From: Opitutaceae bacterium
GTDB taxonomy: Bacteria > Verrucomicrobiota > Verrucomicrobiia > Opitutales > Opitutaceae
Direction of reading: 5' to 3'
NCBI GenBank assembly: GCA_028280955.1
Contig: JANQKU010000007.1
Coordinates: forward strand, 1-41,151
Length of the DNA stretch: 41,151 bases
Positions 24,749 through 34,300 of this stretch are shown here, one piece after another (within the stretch, counting starts at the first letter, position 1; each line of letters starts with the position of its first letter). Below the pieces are notes generated by a model, which was not told where the DNA came from, did no database searches, and saw only the letters and a program-made list of their open reading frames with translations. Both the position numbers and the translations under genes were made by a program.

Positions 24749-26017
24749 ATGAAAAATACGTTTTACGGAGAATTTGATACAAAACGTCTGCCCGGGAAGC
24801 TTGATAAGGCGTATAAAAGTGAATACAGATCCCCTTTTCAGATAGATAGAGATCGCATTATTCATTCCTCAGCTTTCAGAAGGTTGCAGTCCAAGACTCA
24901 GGTATTTCTCTCAGGGGAGTATGATTTTTACAGGACTCGGTTGACTCATTCCATTGAAGTCGCTCAAATCGGTCGTTCCATTTGTCGGTACCTCCAATCG
25001 ATCAGTGAGTTGTTGAATGATGATTTTCATATCGATGAGGATTTAGTAGAGGCTGTTTGCCTGGCGCACGATTTAGGGCATCCCCCTTTTGGACATGCTG
25101 GTGAGAAGGTCCTGCACACATTGATGAAGGATCTGGGTGGCTTTGAGGGAAATGCGCAGACTCTTAGAATGCTGACGGAGATTATCTATCAGACTGAGAA
25201 AGAGTGTTATGGTATTGCGCCGACTCGGGCCTGTTTAGATGGAGTCCTGAAGTACAAAGTGCTCTATGGAAAGTCGAATGGAGCTAAAAACCATTTTCTG
25301 TATGATTCTCAAAAATCACTACGCAATTTCGCTTTTGATGGGGCAGAGATCCCCCCTGATTTTTGTGAAGGGATGCGATTGAATGAAATTAAAAGTATTG
25401 AATGCCAGATTATGGACTGGGCCGATGATACGGCTTATTCTTTAAACGATATCATCGATGGCGTCCGAGCGGGCTTCCTGACATTTGAGAAGATGGAGAA
25501 ATGGGCCATGAAGAGTGATCTTTCACCTAAGGAAGCTTCTTTTTTAAGTGATTTAAAGAAAGCCATCTTGTCGGATAAGTTAGAAGCTGCTTTCAGTGTG
25601 AAGATAGGGGAATTCTTGAAAGGATGCCGTCTGATAAAAACGGAGAATTTTCTTTCTGGAAAATCCAATCGCTATGCGTTCGCTTTGGAAATTGACGAAG
25701 GGATAAGACGGGAATCCCATTTTTATAAGAAACTGGCGTATGAGTGCATTTTTCAGTCAGCTGAATTGCAGCAAATGGAGTACAAAGGAGGGCAAATATT
25801 GAGAGATTTATGGAAAGCTTTTGGCGGCAATGAGAATGTAGATGGTTTTCGAGTATTGCCGGGGGCGGTTCATAAGCGTACTGAGGCTGCCAATTCTGAA
25901 AAGGAACGTTTTCGCATCCTTTGTGACCATCTTTCCGGGATGACGGATGGGTCCGCGACTCGGACATATAAGCGGCTCAGTGATCCGAATTATGGATCAA
26001 TTGTGGATTTGGAGTAA
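24749..26017 (+). CDS. dgt: Deoxyguanosinetriphosphate triphosphohydrolase (dGTPase)
   Basis: This HD-domain dNTP triphosphohydrolase cleaves dGTP to deoxyguanosine and triphosphate. I take the ATG at 24749 (MKNTFYGEF) rather than the ORF-track GTG at 24716. The family opening DRDRIIHSSAFRRLQSKTQVF is intact. The metal site is visible: H67 in RLTHSIEVAQIGR, H107 and D108 in CLAHDLGHPPFGHAG, and a late aspartate in MDWADDTAYSLND. About 422 residues is standard for the dGTPase-like branch. It lies downstream of the MazG-like gene and converges on the FmdB-like gene with a 12-base gap. Confidence 0.94.
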   Translation: MKNTFYGEFDTKRLPGKLDKAYKSEYRSPFQIDRDRIIHSSAFRRLQSKTQVFLSGEYDFYRTRLTHSIEVAQIGRSICRYLQSISELLNDDFHIDEDLVEAVCLAHDLGHPPFGHAGEKVLHTLMKDLGGFEGNAQTLRMLTEIIYQTEKECYGIAPTRACLDGVLKYKVLYGKSNGAKNHFLYDSQKSLRNFAFDGAEIPPDFCEGMRLNEIKSIECQIMDWADDTAYSLNDIIDGVRAGFLTFEKMEKWAMKSDLSPKEASFLSDLKKAILSDKLEAAFSVKIGEFLKGCRLIKTENFLSGKSNRYAFALEIDEGIRRESHFYKKLAYECIFQSAELQQMEYKGGQILRDLWKAFGGNENVDGFRVLPGAVHKRTEAANSEKERFRILCDHLSGMTDGSATRTYKRLSDPNYGSIVDLE

Positions 26018-26029
26018 GCCCGAATTTTC

Positions 26030-26263
26030 TTAGTGATGACAACCACAGCCCGAACCGCATCCGTGAGACTGTGATGGAGTGGTTGATGTTTTGTCGCTGG
26101 AGTGGTTGATGTAACCGAGACCTCCAGAAATCACTCTTCTGACAGCTTCTCCTGTTTCCAGATCGTGGGTGAGGGGATCCTCTTTCATACTTTGTTGAAC
26201 TTCAAAGCGGCGAGGTTTTTCCTCCGGATTTTGTGGAATCGTTTCGTAAGTATACGTTGCCAT
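26030..26263 (-). CDS. FmdB-like small protein lacking the zinc-ribbon cysteines
   Basis: The 77-residue product aligns by eye with the FmdB/CxxC zinc-ribbon family: TYTYETIP at the start, RRFEVQQSMKEDPLT and EAVRRVISGGLGYI in the middle. The family normally has two CxxC pairs, after the first strand and in the CPECG loop. Both are absent here, replaced by NPEEKPR and HDLETGE. The C-terminus instead carries a Cys/His cluster, HGCGSGCGCHH, that could bind metal. Function in this family is poorly known; regulation is often proposed. The start ATG has no Shine-Dalgarno sequence. Confidence 0.8.
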   Translation of the reverse strand: MATYTYETIPQNPEEKPRRFEVQQSMKEDPLTHDLETGEAVRRVISGGLGYINHSSDKTSTTPSQSHGCGSGCGCHH

Positions 26264-26307
26264 GAGAAAACTTAAAATACTTTGGCTGAAGTTTAGGTGA
26301 AAAGGTT

Positions 26308-27411
26308 CTAACTATCAAGCTCACCAGTCGGTAAATTTAAAGGAAGAGACTGAGGTTTCGAGCAGGATGTTTTAAGATTTAGATGGCGAGATTGATCAGA
26401 AGAGTTTTCAAAGGCCTGCATCATTTCAACCACGTGAAGAGCCATTGCACCATTGGCCCGGTGTGGTCTACCGGACCGGATAGCGTATGCCATGTCTGCC
26501 GCACCAATTCCCCGTCCAACATTTGTTTCATGTGTATGAGGAATTTCTTTCCACTCGGTTTCTCCTTTTCCTCTTAAAAGGATTGTTCCCTCAAAGGTAT
26601 TGGGATCCGGAACAGAGAGAGTTCCTTCAGTTCCATAAATTTCGATACAGGGGAGGTGGTGCCCTCCAAAGACATCGAAGCTCATGATGATGGTGGCAGT
26701 GAGGTCATTGGCAAAATCAATGGTGCCTGTTAAGTGAGTGGGGATTTCAACAGTAAGCACTGTTCCCGCAAAGGGTTTGCTGCTAATCGTACGTGTGGGA
26801 AATGACTTTTTGGTAGAACCGGAGATCCTAACAGCTGGACCGAGAAGATTGACGAGAGCCGTTAAGTAATAAGGTCCCATATCAAACATAGGGCCTCCTC
26901 CCTGTTCATAGTAGAAAGAGGGATTGGGATGCCAATGCTCGTGGCCACGGCCCACACAGAAGGCTGTTGCGGCAATGGGTTCTCCGATGGCTCCTTTGTC
27001 AATGAGTTTTCGGCAAGTTTGTCCTCCTCCACCGAGAAATGTATCTGGAGCACAGCCTACCAGTAGGTTTTTTTCTTTTGCCAATCGGCAGGTCTCTTCT
27101 GCTTCGGCTAAGTTCAATCCAAAGGGTTTTTCACAGTAGGCGTGCTTGCCGGCATTTAGGATCTCTTGATTGAGTGAAGCATGGAATTTTGGGATGGTTA
27201 AGTTAATGATAATTTCGATATCCGGATGTTGGATAAGTTCTTCAACGGAGATGGCTTGGGGAATATTATACTTCTCCGCTTGAGCCTTTGCCCGTTCGTG
27301 GTCGAGGTCTGCGCAGGCGACGATCTCCAAAATTTTGAATATAGCAGAGCCTTCAAAATAGGCCCGGCTGATAGCTCCACAGCCGATGATTCCGACTTTC
27401 ACTGGTTTCAT
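26308..27411 (-). CDS. Gfo/Idh/MocA-family oxidoreductase
   Basis: This is an NAD(P)-dependent sugar or inositol dehydrogenase-type enzyme. The N-terminal Rossmann fold begins VGIIGCGAISRAYFEG. The catalytic lysine lies in the classic YCEKPFGLN near residue 95. The C-terminal alpha/beta domain holds FYYEQGGGPMFDMGPYYLTAL, which includes the conserved Asp and Tyr region. The 367-residue length is typical. It sits after a TIM-barrel isomerase-like gene, a very common pairing in sugar catabolism of Verrucomicrobiota and Planctomycetota. The substrate is unknown. About 60 A/T-rich bases separate it from the isomerase-like gene. Confidence 0.9.
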   Translation of the reverse strand: MKPVKVGIIGCGAISRAYFEGSAIFKILEIVACADLDHERAKAQAEKYNIPQAISVEELIQHPDIEIIINLTIPKFHASLNQEILNAGKHAYCEKPFGLNLAEAEETCRLAKEKNLLVGCAPDTFLGGGGQTCRKLIDKGAIGEPIAATAFCVGRGHEHWHPNPSFYYEQGGGPMFDMGPYYLTALVNLLGPAVRISGSTKKSFPTRTISSKPFAGTVLTVEIPTHLTGTIDFANDLTATIIMSFDVFGGHHLPCIEIYGTEGTLSVPDPNTFEGTILLRGKGETEWKEIPHTHETNVGRGIGAADMAYAIRSGRPHRANGAMALHVVEMMQAFENSSDQSRHLNLKTSCSKPQSLPLNLPTGELDS

Positions 27412-27471
27412 ACGAATTGTTTTTTAAAGGGGTGGTAAGAAGAAAAATATTTATACTTTCCGGAGAATTTT

Positions 27472-28344
27472 TTAGGTTGTGGTGAGAAACTGAAGTGAAG
27501 AGAGCAAGCCTTCTTTCTCTCCTTCACTGGTTCCATTGTAATCACTATCTTCCAATTCGATGGAGACAAGCCCGCTGTAATTTTTTTTGGCTAAAAGAAA
27601 AAAAGCTTCTTTCCAGTTAGTGAGTCCTTTTCCGGGAATTGTGTAACGCCAGCTCCATTCACCGAAATTGATTGCCGGTGTAAAGGTTGCCGGCAGTTCA
27701 TGACCATATTCATAGAGGTTTTCCTGAAGAATTTCGGTGTCCTTGGCATGCACATGATAGATGCGTTCCGAAAATTCATTGAGAAAGCGGATAGGCTCAA
27801 TGCCCATTCTGATGAGATGTGATGGGTCGTAGTTGATACCGATAGATTGGGAGGAGATTTCTTGAAAGAGGGCCCGATAGGTTTCCGGGGTGCAACACAG
27901 AGATCCGAGTCCGGGCCAACCTTCGATCACAATGTGGCTATTATTTGTTTCAAGGGTGGGAACCAGTTGCTGAAAACTTTCCAGCATGAAACCAAAATTT
28001 TCTTTTCGTTCGAGATTTGGATCTTCCGGTAACATCACGACGAAGAAGAGATTGGCCAGTGATCCAGAACAGGTCTCGATGTAAAGGTTCGCTTTTTCGA
28101 CAGCTTCCTTGCGAGTATCAGGATTGGCGGAAATCAGTTGATTCCAGTAAGGGAGATCAACACTCCCGATTTTCATATTTGTTTCTTCTGTGATGGAAAC
28201 ATATTGATCGGCATCATTGCCGAGATCCAAAAAAGCAAACTGGTTTTCGTTAGCCCATGTGATAAGAGCCTTGAGATCAGTTTGCCAATCGCTCCATCCT
28301 CTTCGAAATCCGATGGGAAAATGTCCGGTGTGTGTTTTTGACAT
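27472..28344 (-). CDS. Sugar phosphate isomerase/epimerase-like TIM-barrel protein
   Basis: This is an AP-endonuclease-2-fold TIM barrel of the xylose-isomerase-like superfamily, which isomerises or epimerises sugars and inositols or acts on keto-glycosides. Putative metal ligands appear in order as IVIEGWPG, INYDPSHLIRMG, YHVHAKDTEI and VSIELEDSDY, matching the Glu-Asp-His-Glu pattern of the family. The 290-residue length is normal. It starts nine bases after the AraC-like gene and precedes the Gfo/Idh/MocA gene, so the three likely form a small sugar-use unit. The exact reaction cannot be assigned. Confidence 0.87.
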   Translation of the reverse strand: MSKTHTGHFPIGFRRGWSDWQTDLKALITWANENQFAFLDLGNDADQYVSITEETNMKIGSVDLPYWNQLISANPDTRKEAVEKANLYIETCSGSLANLFFVVMLPEDPNLERKENFGFMLESFQQLVPTLETNNSHIVIEGWPGLGSLCCTPETYRALFQEISSQSIGINYDPSHLIRMGIEPIRFLNEFSERIYHVHAKDTEILQENLYEYGHELPATFTPAINFGEWSWRYTIPGKGLTNWKEAFFLLAKKNYSGLVSIELEDSDYNGTSEGEKEGLLSSLQFLTTT

Positions 28345-28352
28345 GTTGAGTA

Positions 28353-28766
28353 TTACTTCTGGTTAAGGGGGTGAACTGGCATGAAGGAGAGTCTTCGATA
28401 ATCTGAAGGTTTCAGGCCCTTTGTTTGCTTGAAGACAGTCGAAAAATACTGACTAGACCGAAATCCGCAGGATTTAGCGATTTCAGATAATTTTATATTT
28501 TTTTCAGTTTCGAGAAGGTGGGAGGCTTTGGCGATACGGCAGTTGTTGAGATACTCGATAGGGCTTTGATCGGTGAGTTGACGGCAGATAAGCGCAAACT
28601 GGTTGCGTGCCAGCCCACATTTTCGGGCCATGCTCTCAAGTGTCCACGGTTGTTCTAGTTGAGCTGGCAGTTGAGTGAAAAAAGTTTGCACACAATGAGC
28701 CGAAAATGTTCTGGATTTTTTTTCAGGTAGGAATTGAGAAGGAAGAGTTGGATCAAAGTCGTTCAT
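28353..28766 (-). CDS. AraC-family regulator, DNA-binding domain only
   Basis: This 137-residue protein is little more than the two helix-turn-helix motifs of AraC. The first is WTLESMARKCGLARNQFALICRQLTDQSP and the second KLSEIAKSCGFRSSQYFSTVFKQTKGLKPSDYRR. The second contains the strongly conserved family signature. There is no ligand-sensing N-terminal domain, only about 40 residues of unclear role, so any signal must come by another route, such as a partner protein. It starts five bases after the glycosyltransferase stop and is followed at once by the isomerase-like gene. It may regulate that sugar unit or the polysaccharide block. Confidence 0.88.
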   Translation of the reverse strand: MNDFDPTLPSQFLPEKKSRTFSAHCVQTFFTQLPAQLEQPWTLESMARKCGLARNQFALICRQLTDQSPIEYLNNCRIAKASHLLETEKNIKLSEIAKSCGFRSSQYFSTVFKQTKGLKPSDYRRLSFMPVHPLNQK

Positions 28767-28771
28767 CGCAG

Positions 28772-31369
28772 CTACCAGAGACTGATCGCACGTAGGCGTT
28801 GTTCGTAGAGATTTCCTATGGTTTGAAGGGAATACTTTTCTTCGACTGTTGCTTTAGCTTGTTGTGAAATCTCGTCACGAAACGGTTTATTTTCAAAAAC
28901 TTTGCGCATGAACCAGGCAGCGTGATCAACATCTGGATCTGCCCAAATTTGACCTTTACCGTAAGGTCCAAAATTCTTTTCCAGTTTGATCAGTTGGTAT
29001 TTTACAGGGCATCCATTCCCGAGGTTTACAAATTCCGATGTGGCAGACCAATTTGTTGAGATAACCGGTTTTTGGAGATACATAGATTCTGCGACAGATA
29101 GTCCAAAACCTTCGGAGCGGTGAAGGGATACAAAACAATCACAGGCATCTTGAAGAGCGTAGACATCCGAGCGCGGCAGTGTTTTGGGGACTAAATGCAC
29201 GTTGCGCAGATCTTTAACCGATTCTTTGAGCGCTTTAAAATCAGCTTCGTTTTTTCGTATGCCGTGCACTTTCATTACGAGACCAACGTCTTCGGAAGAA
29301 TTGTGGAAGGCTTGGCGATAGGCATCAATAACAGCTTGAGGATTTTTTCGCTCCTGATAGCTGTTTAGGTCGTACATGAAAAGAAAGAGAAATTGATTTT
29401 TAGGGAGATTAAACTTGGCTCGATTATTTCCCGTCGGTCGTTGGAAACTGATGGGGTGAGGCATCGTGAGAACCGGAATGGGGGATTTGCGGCTGATTGC
29501 CTCTGTGACAAAATGAGAGGGGGTCCAGATTTCATCGAAATAGCGAAAGAAGCGAAGCCATGAGTCGGGGAATTCGGGTAATTCCCAGGCCCAATAGGCA
29601 ATGTTATGTTTGCTTTTTCGAAAATCTTTTCCGTGACAATGATCGATGTCACCTGCTTGAGCTGCATCGATATGAAAGATATTAACCGGGTGGATGTTTT
29701 CACTTTCAAGTCTGTCGTTGTAGGTATTGTCTCCCTGGGCTGCCAGACAGTTTAGTTTACAGGCAATTAAGGAATGAGGAATTGCAGTAGTGGATAGGGC
29801 ATTTGCCATGTAACGAACGGATTCCCCCACACCGAGTTCTGCATTGAACCAACCGACTAAATTGATGCCCGGTTTGCTGTAGCGCGTGACGAAATCGCTG
29901 ACAATAGGCATATTCGAATTATTGAAGTTAAGGATATTCTCTTTGTTTATTTGAATTTCGCTTAACTGAAGGCGTTTATTTTTGGGTTGTGGACGATAAG
30001 ACTGTAATCGGTTCCAGAGGGTCTTTGGAAGCGGCCATTTTTCAGTGATCCTGCCAAAGTAAGCGAGGGTATTGCTCATACCGACTCCCAATAGGGTCAC
30101 TTTGATGATTGTCTTAGAACGGGGATCTGTGAGGGTTTCTGGAATTTCCAGTTTAAAGACGCCTTCATTTATATCGGGCCAGATCCTTTCCTGACAGCGG
30201 AGGATTCTGACTTTTAAACCCAGTGTTCCTTTCGAAGCGATTACGTCATCAGTTTCCGGGAGTAAGGTACCTTCGATGGTAAGATTTTTTATCGGGATAT
30301 TTGCAGGTAAGGTGATGGTTGCCTCTTCTCTGATCCAAACTCGTCCATTTTCATCATGTATTGCTGGGAATCCGATAAAATCGAATTCTTTGAAGGAAAT
30401 AGAAGGTGAAGGAGGGGTATGCTGACTCGGTCCGAGGTGATGTTCCCAGTGAATGTGAACTTCTCTCATGCGGGCTTTTGCGTAGGCAATTCCAGCTTCC
30501 GGTGGATGAGAAGCGATCCTCAGTTTGTGAGAAATGGCCTGCCAGAACAGAGACCAAGTGAAAACCCAGGGGCATTTTCGGAGTTCTGATAAATAAAAAT
30601 CCGTCCATTTTTCTGAAGCCAGAGTGGCAAGCTTTTCATGCCATTTTTCAAAGAGGTAGCGGCAGTTTTTTTCATCTTGTAGGCTTTGTCCACGGCTGGC
30701 ACTGACGTGATGTCGGACGATACTCTGGTTTGCGACGACGATTTTTTTGTTTAATTCAGTGACTTTGAAGCAGAGGTCGATGTCTTCACATCCGTTTATG
30801 AATGCTTCGTCAAAGCCGCCGATTTGCGAAAATAATTCTCTTTCGATCAGAAGACAGGCGCCTGTCACAGCAGGAACAGTGGAAAAAGGCGTATTAGATA
30901 TGATCTGCGAGTGATGGGCTTTCCCGTTAATATCGAAAATGATGCCAGCATGATCTGTTTCTCCTGTTTTGATAGCTGTTTGTATGTTACCGGCAATACC
31001 TGCGTTCTTGCATTGAACGAATGCGTCGAGCATTGGCTCAAACCAGCCAGGTGAGAATTCCAGATCGTTATTGAGGAGACAAATGAACTTTCCTTTTGTG
31101 ACTTTTGATCCGATGTTATTCGAGCAGGCATACCCCTGGTTTTCTTCATTCAGGACGATATGGTAACGATCTGTAGGTAGGTTTGCGATGTGCCCTCTTG
31201 TGCCATCGCTACTACCATCATCGACTAGCACAATTTCATAGTTGATTGACGAGGGTATGCTGTCTTCGAGAGAGGAGAGGCACTTTTGAGTTAGGGCCAA
31301 ATTATTATAGAGAGGTATGATAAAAGATACTTCAATTGGGGATGTAGAATCTGGAGGATTCTTTTTCAT
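28772..31369 (-). CDS. Two-module glycosyltransferase (GT2 plus GT4)
   Basis: This is an 865-residue polysaccharide-assembly enzyme. The N-terminal part (about 10-240) is a GT2 domain of the rhamnosyltransferase-like type: VSFIIPLYNNLALTQKCL, VDDGSSDGTRG, CLLNNDLEFSPGW and GCEDIDLCFKV. A middle stretch of about 250 residues has beta-rich sequence I cannot name. The C-terminal part (about 500-865) is GT4-like: LVGWFNAELGVGESVRYMANAL, YWAWELPEFPDSW and the nucleotide-sugar segment LHRSEGFGLSVAESMYLQKPVI. It overlaps the giant glycosyltransferase gene by four bases (ATGA), indicating translational coupling. Donor and acceptor are unknown; dTDP-rhamnose made nearby is a natural guess. Confidence 0.88.
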   Translation of the reverse strand: MKKNPPDSTSPIEVSFIIPLYNNLALTQKCLSSLEDSIPSSINYEIVLVDDGSSDGTRGHIANLPTDRYHIVLNEENQGYACSNNIGSKVTKGKFICLLNNDLEFSPGWFEPMLDAFVQCKNAGIAGNIQTAIKTGETDHAGIIFDINGKAHHSQIISNTPFSTVPAVTGACLLIERELFSQIGGFDEAFINGCEDIDLCFKVTELNKKIVVANQSIVRHHVSASRGQSLQDEKNCRYLFEKWHEKLATLASEKWTDFYLSELRKCPWVFTWSLFWQAISHKLRIASHPPEAGIAYAKARMREVHIHWEHHLGPSQHTPPSPSISFKEFDFIGFPAIHDENGRVWIREEATITLPANIPIKNLTIEGTLLPETDDVIASKGTLGLKVRILRCQERIWPDINEGVFKLEIPETLTDPRSKTIIKVTLLGVGMSNTLAYFGRITEKWPLPKTLWNRLQSYRPQPKNKRLQLSEIQINKENILNFNNSNMPIVSDFVTRYSKPGINLVGWFNAELGVGESVRYMANALSTTAIPHSLIACKLNCLAAQGDNTYNDRLESENIHPVNIFHIDAAQAGDIDHCHGKDFRKSKHNIAYWAWELPEFPDSWLRFFRYFDEIWTPSHFVTEAISRKSPIPVLTMPHPISFQRPTGNNRAKFNLPKNQFLFLFMYDLNSYQERKNPQAVIDAYRQAFHNSSEDVGLVMKVHGIRKNEADFKALKESVKDLRNVHLVPKTLPRSDVYALQDACDCFVSLHRSEGFGLSVAESMYLQKPVISTNWSATSEFVNLGNGCPVKYQLIKLEKNFGPYGKGQIWADPDVDHAAWFMRKVFENKPFRDEISQQAKATVEEKYSLQTIGNLYEQRLRAISLW

Positions 31370-34300
31370 TCAAAGCGTTCTCCCGTTCTGGTTTTTTCTG
31401 CCAGAGAGAAATCATCCTTTTTTAATGTTAAGTTCAAATTGTAAGCAGGATCCTTGAAGAGAATATCTCCCCATTTTTTTTCCATAAACTGAATTTCCCG
31501 TTTGAAGCGTTTAATGTGATCGGGAGAAAGGTCATCTTCTCTGGATGCCGATTCATGGTGATAAAGTTCTGCAAACGGGGTCCAGAGGTTTCGATAACCA
31601 GCCGAACGTAGTCGTAGGCAAAAATCCACATCGTTAAAAGTGATAGCCAGGTTTTCTTCATCAAATCCTTCAATTTGATCGAATTTGGCTTTGTTGACAA
31701 GCATGCACGCGGCGGTGACGGCGCTATAGTTTTGAGCCAATCGAGCTCGATTGAGCATCCCTTCGCTTTCGCGTGGAAAGTGTTTGTAGGCATGTCCTGC
31801 GATACCTCCCATACCCAAAATGACACCGGCATGTTGGATTGTATTATTGGGATAATAAAGCATTGCGCCAACAGCACCAATCTCAGCTCGTTGAGCATGT
31901 GTTAACATTTCTTGCAGCCAATTTTCGGTGATAATAGTAATATCGTTGTTGAGAAAACAAAGATATTCACCGGAAGCGTTCTGAACGGATTGATTGATTA
32001 TTCTGGAGAAATTGAAAGGGCCGCTCGTCTGAATGACTTTTATTCCTCTCGTCTGAATATTTTGCAAAAATTCCTGTGTTGCAGGATCATCAGAATCATT
32101 ATCTGCGACGATGATTTCGAGATTCGGGTAGGTCGTTTTTCGAAGGATGCTTTCAATGCAGGGTTCGAGCAGATTGCGTTGATTTCGCGTGGGAATGACA
32201 ATGGAAACCAAGGGCATGGAACTCAGTTTATAAAAGACTTTCCAGTGGTTTCCAGGGACTGGGTACAATTCTACGTGTTCTCCTTTGCGTCTGAAGTGGT
32301 CATTAAGGGCTCGAGATGCCGATTGTGGTGCATATGTTTTTTCTTCTGTTGCATAAGCGGTCGAGCCTTCTATCGCTCGCCAATGATAGAGAACCTTTGG
32401 GATATGCCTGATCTTTTCACCAGTGGTGTGCTCAGATATGCGTAGCGCCAGATCCCAGTCTTGAGAACCTTCGTAGCCTATCTTAAAACCACCCACTTCG
32501 CGTGCAAGAGGTACTCGAAAGGCACCCAGATGACTAATCATGTTCTGGGAGAGAAATAGATCGGGGTTCCAGTCCGGTTTGAAGTAAGGTTGAAAATGAT
32601 TGTTTGTCTCATCCACCTTATCTTCATCCGAATAGATAATATCTGTATCGGGATGCTCAGCTATTAGAAAGGCGATTTCAGCCAAAGCATCATTAGTCAG
32701 TTCATCATCGTGATCCAGTAGTGCCATAAATTCACCTGTCGCTAGTTCAAGGGCTGTGTTTGAAGCTGCGCTGATATGCCCGTTGGTTTTTCTAAAAGAT
32801 ACTTTGATGCGCTCATCCTTATTAGCTATTTCTTCTAAGACCGTTTTAATTTGGGGTTTGGTTGAAGCATCGTCAGCGATGCACAATTCCCAATGAGGGT
32901 AGACTTGATCCGTGACGGATTTAATCGCGAGTCGAAGCCATTTTTCATCTGTGTTATAAACTGGAAGCAAAACAGATATCAGAGGACGGTGAGAAAGGTT
33001 ATCGATTTTTAAGTGGAGTTGTTCTCTTCTCTCTTCAGAAAGCTTTTGATTTTTATCGATCCATTCTTCGTCATATTTGATGGAAATGTTACCTACCTCA
33101 TTTTGAATTCCTTGAGATGGATCCAGATCTGTTGAGGGTGTGTTTTGATCGGAGCTTTCTTTTACGGCATTGGCTTCTTGATGAGGGATTGGCTCACTTT
33201 TTTTTTTAGTGAATGGGTCTATAGCAAGTCGGCGAAGAAACCTCAATGGAGAGGTGATCTTCCAAGAAGCAGTGTTTTGTAATCGGGATACTTTCTCCCA
33301 AAGCATGTTAGCTTTCTCTTCTTTTTGAGCCAGTTGCTCTTCCAGTTTGCTCTGAGCCTTTTTGAGGGCTTCGATTGTTATCTCATACTTCTGTTTTTCT
33401 TCGAAGGATTGATCGAGCAAATGAGAGACGTCGTTGAGTTCGGCAAAGCTTGCCTGTAGGCAGTTCTGAAGTTCCGAAAGAAGTTCTTCCTTATTGGTTT
33501 TCTCTGAGTTTATTTGAGCTGTTAAGGATGCTGTTAAAATTGGGAGGAGATCTTTTTGGGAAAAATCTGTTCCTCGCAGAGCTTTCCAAATAGTGGAATC
33601 CTGTTTTGTTTTTGCAATTTGTTCGTAGAAAGAAAGGAGTTCGGTTGTATTTTTTTGGACATCGAAATGCTTTCGGGCAAAAGCAAGACCGTTTTCAGCG
33701 ATTTCTTGGGAGAGAGAAGGGTCGTCAAAGAGGCGTTGGCAAGCATCTGCTATTTCTTCGGGTGTTCCTTCTTGAAGAAGGAGAGCACTGTCACCATCTG
33801 AAAGTTTGAGCCCTATGTTGGTTTGAGGCAAAATGACGGGTTTCTCCATGGCGAGAAACTCTGGCACTTTACTGGGCAAGCGAAATCGGTTAAAAGCATC
33901 ATCTGATCCAGGTTGCACAAAGACATCGGAGAGCGTTAGGTAGTGAGGTAAGAGATCATGATCAACGTATCCGAGATCAATGACATGCTTTGTCAGGTCA
34001 AAGCCGAATGATTTTATGAAATCCGGATCATTAAAACCTGTACGGATTAACTTGGTCGGTGTGCCACGATCGTTGAGCAGCTGAATGGCGAGATACAAGG
34101 TGCGGATATCTTCCCGGTTAGCGCTGGTGCAACCTCCATGATAAACGATAACTTTATCACTGTTTTTAAGTCCGATATCTGAACGATTGATGCGACTGGA
34201 CTCCCGTGGATGAAAACGATTAAAATTAACAGGTGGAGATACTTCCAGGTGAGGAATTCGTGATGGAATCAGTTCCTGTAAGGCCTCTGTGATGACAGTG

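Noticed and set aside
25593-25967. 124-residue minus-strand ORF
   Set aside because: It is antisense to dgt, whose HD metal residues are all present.
24296-26263. Phage-defence island built on the dGTPase and MazG-like genes
   Set aside because: No nuclease, sensor, toxin or mobile-element gene is adjacent; both enzymes are common housekeeping proteins.
31912-32445. 177-residue plus-strand ORF
   Set aside because: It is antisense to the GT2 modules of the giant glycosyltransferase, which carry intact motifs; it is a shadow ORF.
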